Source: Sinotaia quadrata
Lineage: Eukaryota > Mollusca > Gastropoda > Architaenioglossa > Viviparidae
DNA: 64,000 nucleotides
Assembly (NCBI GenBank): GCA_028829895.1
Contig: CM054178.1
Coordinates: 72,020,835-72,084,834 of the forward strand
Reading direction: 5' to 3'
The notes beneath the pieces are model-generated. The model searched no databases. It saw nothing but the letters and a program-made list of their open reading frames with translations, and had not been told where the DNA came from. This document shows positions 58,701 to 64,000 of this stretch, piece after piece; position 1 is the first letter of the stretch; every line of letters begins with the position of its first letter. Both the position numbers and the translations under genes were made by a program.

Positions 58701-59151
58701 ATGACAATAGAATGGTTTACAACATTCATGAATTTGGTATTGACAGCAAAATATATTACCACTTTAGCAATGATAAAAGAATGGTTTACCACTCTAGCAA
58801 TGACAAAAAAATGGTTTACCACTTTAGCAATGGCAAAACAATGGTTTACCACTTTAGCAATGGCAAAACAATGGTTTACCACTTTAGCAATGGCAAAACA
58901 ATGGTTTACCACTTTAGCAATGGCAAAACAATGGTTTACCACTTTAGCCAAATAAAATAAAGTGGTTACCTTTATAGTAGGTGAATAGAATGGTTTACTA
59001 ATAAGCAATGACAATAGAATGGTTTTCCATGATCATGGAACAGTAATGCTGAAGAAAGTTATTTTTGAAATATAATCTCACTTTCAGGTGCAATGAGTGT
59101 GCAGAAGTTCTTTAATGTGAGATTACTTGTCGGATCAGTTGACGTCTTTTG
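38599..59151 (-). CDS. Unknown multi-exon gene, C-terminal nine exons
   Basis: Nine exons with canonical GT..AG borders join in phase to 579 nt (192 residues plus TAA): 59082-59151, 57720-57772, 57244-57295, 54631-54723, 53729-53781, 53260-53305, 47693-47773, 44608-44654, 38599-38682. I do not recognise the protein. The visible part is hydrophilic, rich in Ser, Pro, Asp and Ala, with three Cys; it has no membrane segment or known motif and looks disordered. Exons 2 and 3 recur as exons 5 and 6, and exon 4 is a mosaic of exon 1 and exon 8. The first exon found starts in phase 0 without ATG, so the 5' part is missing here. Support is internal: matching phases at eight junctions, duplicated exons differing by multiples of 3 nt, and a proper terminal exon with poly(A) signals. 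Confidence 0.65.
39590..40009 (-). mobile_element. Dispersed repeat family copy 4, tail part
   Basis: Reverse orientation; TGGGGGCTCACT lies at 39821-39832, then the conserved GATTCTCATCACTTGTAATT and an ATT tract. It continues on the other side of the inserted LINE at 42060. Confidence 0.75.
40010..40053. repeat. (AAT)n tract at the LINE insertion point
   Basis: Pure AAT units directly before the first LINE bases; a shorter AATAATAATAAAATAAAA tract follows the LINE at its 3' end. Confidence 0.95.
40054..42058 (+). mobile_element. R4/Dong-like LINE, 5'-truncated
   Basis: About 2 kb of a non-LTR retrotransposon of the type with a C-terminal restriction-like endonuclease. It begins with a duplicated 25-bp stretch (CTTGAAACAAACAAAATTCT), enters the reverse transcriptase domain and ends in an AATAAT/AAAATAAAA tail. 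It split an older repeat copy (39590-40009 and 42060-43110). Confidence 0.85.
40104..41988 (+). pseudogene. LINE reverse transcriptase and endonuclease, disrupted
   Basis: Visible in order: [17 protein letters not shown], motif A ([17 protein letters not shown]), motif B ([14 protein letters not shown]), motif C (YMDD at 40519-40530), a thumb region, a CX2CX8HX4C zinc knuckle ([18 protein letters not shown]), and a restriction-like endonuclease core (RRPDIVVL, then [10 protein letters not shown]). The order RT, CCHC knuckle, PD..D nuclease is typical of the R2/R4/NeSL group. Damage: a frameshift at about 40262-40275 and one in-frame TGA at 41248-41250 before QADEIS; otherwise the frame is open to the TAA at 41986. 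Few breaks mean a fairly young insertion. Confidence 0.88.
42060..43110 (-). mobile_element. Dispersed repeat family copy 4, head part
   Basis: It continues copy 4 beyond the LINE. On the minus strand it has TTCTCTGATAGGACTAACCT, TGTTGCAGGAGATTGTAAG and GAATGGACTTAGGAATATTT in the order seen in copy 1. Confidence 0.72.
43111..44607. other. Intron of the unknown gene
   Basis: No exon found. It contains the TA tract at 43894-43959 and, near 44135, a lone copy of the motif TAACTAGGTGGCGTTAGCGT that also borders the dispersed repeat copies. Confidence 0.5.
43894..43959. repeat. (TA)n microsatellite
   Basis: Pure TA tract of 66 bp. Confidence 0.97.
44608..44654 (-). CDS. Unknown gene, exon 8 (E)
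   Basis: Acceptor TTTTAATGCAG, donor GTGAGT, 47 nt. It starts with 2 nt, encodes [16 protein letters not shown] and ends in phase 0. Its first bases and the upstream intron (to about 45345) are duplicated at 54700-55435. Confidence 0.7.
44655..45345 (-). repeat. Segmental duplication, E-side copy
   Basis: Matches 54724-55435 at high identity with small indels: CATTAAAATTTCATAATAAT, GATATAATATCT, TTTTAATTGAAATT, GAGATATTAATCATGA and others in the same order. Confidence 0.9.
45343..45660. repeat. (TCTA)n array with TCAG/TCTG block
   Basis: About 318 bp of TCTA units with a central TCAG and TCTG block. It adjoins the 3' end of the RTE-like LINE on the minus strand (TAGA units). Confidence 0.95.
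45661..46835 (-). mobile_element. RTE-like LINE relic
   Basis: On the minus strand, in order: [26 protein letters not shown] (FADD at 46412-46423), then after breaks the C-terminal part with [28 protein letters not shown] and [16 protein letters not shown]. There are several stops (e.g. 46532-46534) and frameshifts. No endonuclease domain remains. It lies in the intron between exons 7 and 8 of the unknown gene, in the same orientation. Confidence 0.85.
46860..47692. other. Intron sequence with short decayed repeats
   Basis: The phrase GAGTCTTGTTAAAATCAA with nearby AGAGCTTGATACATAG recurs three to four times at 46880-47010; the remainder shows nothing. Confidence 0.5.
47693..47773 (-). CDS. 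Unknown gene, exon 7 (F)
   Basis: Acceptor CATCTACAG, donor GTACTG, 81 nt. It starts with 2 nt and ends with 1 nt, fitting both neighbours. It encodes [21 protein letters not shown] and LKYLEA; no known motif. Confidence 0.68.
49673..49757. repeat. (CTGC/CTGT/CTAT)n microsatellite
   Basis: Compound tetranucleotide tract. Confidence 0.93.
50205..50340 (+). repeat. 38-bp tandem repeat, three to four units
   Basis: AGTGTGGAAAGAGGAAACTA then AGAAGTCTTGGCTACT. Related units lie in reverse orientation at 50735-50790 (TTTCCACACTAGTATCCAAG, TTTACACATTAGTAGCCAAG). Confidence 0.85.
53260..53305 (-). CDS. Unknown gene, exon 6 (B')
   Basis: Tandem acceptor CAGCAG before 53305, donor GTATTT, 46 nt, phase 0 to 1. 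It encodes [15 protein letters not shown]. It is the copy of 57244-57295, 6 nt shorter. Confidence 0.7.
53729..53781 (-). CDS. Unknown gene, exon 5 (C')
   Basis: Acceptor TTAATTACAG, donor GTATGT, 53 nt. It starts with 2 nt and ends in phase 0. It encodes [17 protein letters not shown] and is identical in all 53 bases to 57720-57772. Confidence 0.72.
54350..54530 (+). repeat. 30-bp repeat zone, short version
   Basis: Three to four decayed units of ATGGTTTACCACTTTAGCAA with TGACAAAAGA. The homologous zone in copy 2 is longer and more regular. Confidence 0.88.
54631..54723 (-). CDS. Unknown gene, exon 4 (D), chimeric
   Basis: Acceptor TTTTAATGCAG, donor GTGAGA, 93 nt. It starts with 2 nt and ends with 1 nt. 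It encodes [19 protein letters not shown] and then [12 protein letters not shown]. The first half and upstream intron are like exon 8 (44608-44654); the last ~27 nt and donor are like exon 1 (59082-59151). An internal GTGAAG after 56 nt corresponds to the exon-8 donor. Confidence 0.7.
54724..55435 (-). repeat. Segmental duplication, D-side copy
   Basis: Homologous to 44655-45345 (the intron upstream of exon 8). The match ends near AGAGCTTGATACCTATG. Confidence 0.9.
55436..56620. other. Intron sequence, mostly unique
   Basis: No exon found. At 56170-56240 a fragment (CTGCTGGAAGTGTTCCTGCA) resembles the RTE-like LINE at 46740-46800, in the same order relative to the duplicated intron. Confidence 0.5.
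57244..57295 (-). CDS. Unknown gene, exon 3 (B)
   Basis: Tandem acceptor CAGCAG before 57295, donor GTATTT, 52 nt, phase 0 to 1. It encodes [17 protein letters not shown]. It differs from its copy B' by many bases and two codons although the flanking introns are nearly the same. Confidence 0.7.
57720..57772 (-). CDS. Unknown gene, exon 2 (C)
   Basis: Acceptor TTAATTACAG, donor GTATGT; base-for-base the same as exon 5 (53729-53781). Confidence 0.72.
58655..58955 (+). repeat. 30-bp repeat zone, expanded
   Basis: About eight to nine units of GGTTTACCACTTTAGCAATG plus GCAAAACAAT; the four units between 58810 and 58950 are almost identical. Because 30 is a multiple of 3, open frames arise on both strands; these are not genes. 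Confidence 0.93.
59082..59151 (-). CDS. Unknown gene, first exon found (A)
   Basis: Acceptor TTCTCTTTCAG, donor GTGAGA, 70 nt, phase 0 to 1. Only one frame is open; it encodes [20 protein letters not shown] and APE. A preceding exon is required but was not found up to 64000. Confidence 0.65.
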
Positions 59152-59904
59152 CTGAAAGAGAAAGAAATGTTTAATCAGCGCCATAGAAGCAGTTTTCTAT
59201 AATACGAAATATGTTTGTTTTAAAATGCTTTGCACAGCCTAAAGATAAACGTCACAGATGTCTCACTTCATACAAACAGTTACATAGGCATAACTAAGAA
59301 TATAGATATTTAAATAATAGAACTAACATAAGTCTATTGGATGTAGACAATATTGAATATAATGACAGCGTAGAAATTATATTAACAATATAATATTTGG
59401 AAAGGGCAGTAGTGAAACTACATGCAAGATACTTTTACAGATACGGTAATGTAGATAAAGTGCAATGGCTATGGAAAATATTACAGACAGAAAATATTTG
59501 TTAAAATATTTTATGACATTAAAATAAAAGTTCAAGCATTGAAAAAGGAACTTTATGAAATGATATAATGAAACAACATGGAACATTGGGTAATAAATGT
59601 ATAAAAGTTTAGAGAATAGTTTGTCTGAATGATCCAGTAAATTTACATAAGCACTAGTTAGGAAGATTTTGGAGACTCTAATGCAGATGTGGGCAAACTT
59701 TCCCGTGCAAGGGCCGAATACGCAAATTTACATTTTGTTGCGGGCCGCATAGTTCATTAAATAAATAATTAATATCTGAAAATGCAAAAACAAAAGGTTT
59801 TTAAATAGTATCATAATTAATTTTTATTTGTTAATAAAGTTGTTAATATTTGAAAACGTAAACTTCAAAAGAAGCACATTTATTGATAAACAGAGTGAGT
59901 GCGA

Positions 59905-60033
59905 ATGATGCAGCTGATCACATTCATTGACCAGTTTGTCAAAATTTGGTGACAAGTTGCTCGTGCTGATCTTTGAAACTGAGTGAAGATTTGAAACTGT
60001 GAGAAGCGATCTGTTTTCGACTTGTTGACTTTC
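59905..60033 (-). pseudogene. hAT transposase, last segment
   Basis: MKVNKSK, then after a frame change NRSLLTVSNLHSVSKISTSN and LSPNFDKLV: the final part of the hAT dimerisation region, continuing from 61663 across the inserted element. Confidence 0.75.
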
Positions 60034-60038
60034 ATAGT

Positions 60039-60170
60039 TGTCACGTCCTTCCCTCCTGGATGAGGGGTCAGTTGTGACTTCGACGACACACCGAGTGGCA
60101 AGATGTAAAAACATACCAACTATCGCACACAGATACCACGATGTTCTTGGGGTGGGAGGAGTTTTATTCT

Positions 60171-60211
<41 letters not shown>

Positions 60212-61657
60212 TCGGCTGTGTGAGCGTGCGGGCATGATTGCGAATATGAGGGACGAGCTGGACGATCGGACAAACAACCGCACTATGCACTTTCTCACAC
60301 CAAAGAAAGTCAGACTTTTAAAAAAGAGTTAACAAGAATGAAACAGCATATATATACAAATATGTGGGTGAAAACCCAAAATTTATCAATGAAGAAAAGT
60401 AAATGACACCCACTAAACTTAAATATCAAAGCTTAAGTCTTAATGTTATAATAATAATATTTATATATACCAACACCTAATAATGACTTAACCACCTACC
60501 TGTGAGAATGCGCCCTAAATATTTCTACTTAACACTTATAACCAAAGGTCTGGTGACAATAGCGATGAACACGTAAACTGTCCCAAATAAAAAATTATCA
60601 CAGGTTACGAAGAAGTTGAAATATGATGTCTGCGAATGATAAATGCACTTTCCTCTCAAGGAATTAAAAGAAGAATAACACAGTACTCCTCGATGAAGAC
60701 CCGGAACAAAACACGATGATAAAACTGCTCTGATTACATATATATATGCAGGATGAAGAGCCCGAGCTGCCTTTCTCATTGATAAACAATGAAAGTGCTT
60801 CACGTTGATAAATGCTGAAACTGCAAATGGTGATGACCAGATGCTCGATGGGAGTGGTGGTGAGGAATGTCGTCTCCAAGCCCTCCCTGTTCCCTCAGTT
60901 CCCTTGGGACCCTGATGACAGCTGCCATTTGGGTGGTGGTTCGTTATAAAGATAAGACTCTGGGTCATGCCGACCTGAGTCACGAGCAGACTGAATAGCA
61001 GGAAATAAAATTCTCTAACAGTCAAAGTCCAAAACAATGGCAAACATTTGTAGGGTCTTTCACAAAATTTCTGAAAACTCAGAAAATAATCGGTGCTGAC
61101 TATAGTGCAGAAAAAGAAAACGTTGACGACTTTGCACCTTCGCTCTCGTCGCGCATAAACATACACTCGTGGAAAAGATGTCCCCAGTCCTTATAAATGA
61201 TTAACAGAATCCCTGGAAACGTTGAAGGTTCTGGATATTTAGCACGCCTAAAGAATGTCAAAAAGTCCTGTGGCTGGTAAACACTATTGTGTCGGCGCAT
61301 TCTCTTCTAGTACAAATGCGCACTCTCACTAGCTATACAAAAGAAATAAATAGCTAAATATAGTTCCCACCTAAAAGATACATTAAAGAACTATAAAAGA
61401 TTAAATACAATTTCTACCTACTCCTAACATAGTTAACTAATCTCGAAGTAAATAAATGAGTAAATAATTTTAATTAAAATACTAAATGTACATGGCAAAC
61501 ATAAACGCACACAAACTCACTGACAGTGCATGTATTGACACGACATTCATTCCACAAAATGATTAAACAAAATATGAATACACCTTGTGAGACGACAAGG
61601 GGAGGTAAAAATACCTTAGGAAAAAAAAATCTATTATTCCCACCCCCGACAGTGACA
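60039..61657. mobile_element. Solo-LTR-like insertion inside the hAT relic
   Basis: 1619 bp that begin TGTCACGTCC and end CGACAGTGACA on the + strand (TG...CA with short inverted ends), flanked by the 5-bp duplication ATAGT (60034-60038 and 61658-61662). Removing it restores the transposase motif order. No coding domain of a retroelement was seen, so a solo LTR is the simplest reading. It contains a GT tract (60174-60207) and a 213-codon ORF (60525-61166, minus) of no known similarity. Confidence 0.75.
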
Positions 61658-61662
61658 ATAGT

Positions 61663-61862
61663 AGAGAATGTCTGCTCACAAATGTAGGTTGATGCAAACA
61701 ACAAAAACATTTTTCTGGCAAATTGTTTCAGAATTTGAAACTTTCATAGGTGCAGAGAAGCATAAAACTCAATCAGGGGTTTGGTTTTAAACGTTCTTCT
61801 TAAGGAATTATCGGCCTGCAAAACAATCATTTCCATCTGCAGTTTTTCAGTGGTTAAGAAAG
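61663..61862 (-). pseudogene. hAT transposase, C-terminal segment
   Basis: EKLQMEMIVLQADNSL, then LIEFYASLHL-stop-KFQ, then FARKMFLLFASTYICEQTFS: the conserved hAT C-terminal block (LQ.E...LQ.D, F.STY.CEQ.FS) found in ZBED/GTF2IRD2-type transposases. One TGA (61744-61746) interrupts it, and the N-terminal domains are absent. Confidence 0.85.
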
Positions 61863-61986
61863 AAATTTTACATTTGAGAAATATAAATAGTGTGAACATA
61901 GGACTTATTCCTAGAACGCATGAAAACCTTTATGTTCCGCATGAAAATCCTTGGGCATATGTAGTTTGCTCACCCTTGCTCTAATG

Positions 61987-64000
61987 TGTTGTATAGAAAC
62001 AGGTCTTAATATTGCACAAGAGAGTTTCAAGAATACTATTGAACACTGTAGTTGTGAGTATAGTGCAGTCGCAAATTAACGCGCATTTAACTTAATGCGA
62101 ATTCAACTCTTTGTTCTCTGTAAAAGTAAAAAACCAATAGGAAATAGAAATAGTCCAGGTGGTTCCACCCGCCATGACACCGGAGGTGTGAGATGAAAAA
62201 CGTGAATATGCTGTTATTTCATTCGCCTCAGTTTCTATATGCAGCCAAAGTGCCACAATCTCGCCGCACTGACTGATTTTGGTATTTAATTGACTCCCAA
62301 AATGCAAGCGACTACATGCACACTATCTGACCTCAATCAAGGAAACTGTGGGTTTTTAAAAATCTGTGAACAAGACTCTTTAAATAAGTAATTTATATTA
62401 AATACAATTATTATACGAAATGCAAGTCCAACGAGTTGGGTCCTATCAACAATTTCCTCAGGCAGTCAGCTAACCTAGAAATTTATGCTCCAGGGTAAAT
62501 GTTGACCTGACGTAATAATTTATCTGCCTTTCTTACTTTATACATTGCCCCCTATTTGTATGCCCGAAGTTTCTTCCAATAAAATACACAGAAATACAAA
62601 ATGTACAGAAAATTAACTAGAATTTGGTAATAGAAAAAGAACTAAGTCTTTTTAACAAGATATACTGTAGCACACAACTGAACTAATTGTACACAAAAAA
62701 TACCACAAGATAGAAAAACACCAATCATAATAAAAATTGAAGACAAAAGTATAATAGCATTTAGTATTCAAAATTTCAGCAGAATTCAAAGTCAAAACTT
62801 CACACTGGTGTAATGACGTATTACAGTACACCACTTTATATGGGGTATAACTAGCATACAGCTGCTCTTACTTTCAACTAAGATAAAGGAAATCTTCCCC
62901 TTAATCAAATTAACATTTCTGTTATTAACATCTTCTTCAAATGATTATATAGAAATCCAGATTTTATTTGTCCTACCGAAGTAAATAACTAAGGAACAAC
63001 AGAGTGACGTAGTACAATTTATATCTCATTAAATAGAAAGAAAAGGTAAGGCAGTCAACAACACAAAAAAATACAGGATTGTGCACAGCTGTGTTCTTGT
63101 CACTGGTCAAACACACTCGTAGATCTGGGCCATTGATTCAAGAATCAGAATTAACTGCAACACTATTAATTCCCTCCTTCCATAAAATCTGATCTAATGG
63201 CTCTTCTAAAATGACTTTATCAGCCTGTATTTTTAATTACAAAATTAAACCTATTTTCCAGCCTGTCAGCTGAACTATTGAACTGAACTAACATCACTAA
63301 ATGTATTGAGAGTAAAATAAATGTTAACATTTGCAATATTCTTTTTCATAGAGTCAAGTATATAATTATATATACATATATTCCTCCAATTATTCTAAAC
63401 CATAATTAATTTTATAAAAAATAAATATATCAATATTATTCCACAATGGAATATTATTATACATAAACCACAACTTAATGAAATTTAACAATACAAGATT
63501 TCGAAGTTTGCTAAAAAGAATTACGCTTGCAACTCTCCCACGTATTCCAAATGGGGATTCTAGCCGTCTGCTTCTAAATTTGACGTTTCAGAAGAGAATG
63601 ATATTTTGAAGATTCTATCTTTAATATTGAATTCTAGTTTCCACACCAAATCATCGTTATTCATAGTATTCAGTCCTTGGTCATTGATTAACATGCAGGT
63701 CCCACCTACTCAGCTAATTGTCAATCAGTCTTAACTGTCCTCAAGTCATACCCAGTCTACTCACCCTTAATAACATCGGCTTAATCTAGTCTAGTATCAT
63801 GACTGTCTGCCCTAACTTACTAATCTTACTTTGTCAGTCAGAATCACCTGGCTCATCCTTTTTCCCTGAACGTATTATTATGTAACATTTTATAAACTTG
63901 CACAACGTACACTTGATTCATATAAACCTCTTATATGGACAATTTTTAAGGAAGAAAAAATAAATCTAAATTCTGTGTAAGAAATTAATTTATGATAGAT
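61987..64000. other. Right flank, no gene recognised
   Basis: No exon with fitting phase and open frame was found on either strand. Upstream exons of the unknown gene may lie beyond the edge. The ORF at 62092-62307 (minus) has no splice or family support. Confidence 0.5.

Larger units (their letters stand above)
56620..59100 (-). repeat. Three-exon duplication block, copy 2
   Basis: Partner of 52630-54670. It contains exons 1 (end), 2 and 3 and the expanded 30-bp repeat zone. Confidence 0.92.
59684..61978 (-). mobile_element. hAT transposon relic
   Basis: Flanked by an 8-bp target duplication CTCTAATG (59676-59683 and 61979-61986). Ends are imperfect 16-bp inverted repeats (CAGATGTGGGCAAACT and CAAGGGTGAGCAAACT), followed on the left by a GGGCCG...GCGGGCCGCAT stretch typical of hAT ends. 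Only the C-terminal part of a transposase is left, split by the insertion at 60039-61657. Confidence 0.88.

Noticed and set aside
58655..58955. CRISPR-like array of 30-bp repeats
   Set aside because: The units are contiguous without unique spacers and lie in a eukaryotic intron.
58466..59014. 182- and 101-codon ORFs on both strands with repeated [10 protein letters not shown] or [10 protein letters not shown]
   Set aside because: They are translations of the 30-bp repeat, which stays open because 30 is divisible by 3.
59824..60273. 149-codon ORF on the minus strand
   Set aside because: It crosses a GT microsatellite and the boundary between the solo-LTR-like insertion and the hAT relic. Only its last part is real transposase sequence.
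60525..61166. 213-codon ORF on the minus strand, the longest outside known domains and repeats
   Set aside because: It lies wholly inside the solo-LTR-like insertion, shows no recognisable domain, and its one hydrophobic stretch (FYFLLFSLLVTQ) has no Met at a fitting place.
62870..62930. Possible exon upstream of exon A (donor GTAAGA at 62869)
   Set aside because: Its only open frame ends one base into a codon, while exon A needs a phase-0 partner.
63773..63900. Possible exon ending at a strong GTGAGT donor near 63773
   Set aside because: All three frames have stops within about 30 bases of the donor.

Overview
The window is nuclear DNA of an invertebrate animal. It is AT-rich, has very short exons between long introns with GT..AG borders, no prokaryotic-style gene packing, many CA/TCTA/TCAC/GA/TA microsatellites, tRNA-derived SINE-like copies, RTE-type and R4/Dong-type LINE fragments, and a hAT relic. 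This mix, and a kinase that looks like a divergent NIK/MAP3K14 relative, suggest a mollusc or another lophotrochozoan. That is an inference; no marker gene fixes the species. The ORFs are nearly all exon pieces or chance, so exons were rebuilt here from splice signals, reading phase and comparison between paralogues.

Left part (1-29 kb): two paralogous protein-kinase-like genes lie tail to tail. Gene 1 (+ strand, 1938-7292) shows only its C-terminal five exons; its N-lobe exons lie left of the window. Gene 2 (- strand, 24718 down to 13218, with upstream exons at 27.7 and 28.8 kb) joins into a 562-codon frame through 14 coding exons with every phase matching. It has a glycine loop, a VMK lysine, an alpha-C glutamate, an HRDLH catalytic loop and DFG, but a very short activation segment without an APE motif. 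Intron phases agree between the two genes, so the pair arose by DNA duplication and inversion.

Middle (29-38 kb): no gene was found. The stretch holds SINE-like pieces, a 515-bp near-identical tandem duplication, degenerate satellites, a GA tract and one copy of a dispersed repeat family.

Right part (38.6-59.2 kb): a second minus-strand gene of unknown function was rebuilt from nine tiny exons (46-93 nt), which join into a 192-residue C-terminal part with consistent phases and a normal stop. Part of it is a tandemly duplicated three-exon block. One exon (54631-54723) is a chimera made at a duplication breakpoint and keeps two possible donors. One duplicated exon differs much more than its introns. 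Its 5' exons were not found and may lie beyond 64 kb.

Mobile elements: an R4/Dong-like LINE sits at an AAT tract inside an older repeat (40.05-42.06 kb). An RTE-like LINE relic runs into a TCTA array (45.3-46.85 kb). A hAT relic with an 8-bp target duplication (59684-61978) is itself split by a 1.6-kb TG...CA insertion with a 5-bp target duplication, which looks like a solo LTR. Four copies of an unclassified repeat of about 1.5 kb lie in both orientations. Candidate poly(A) signals were found for all three genes; a likely promoter was found only for gene 2.
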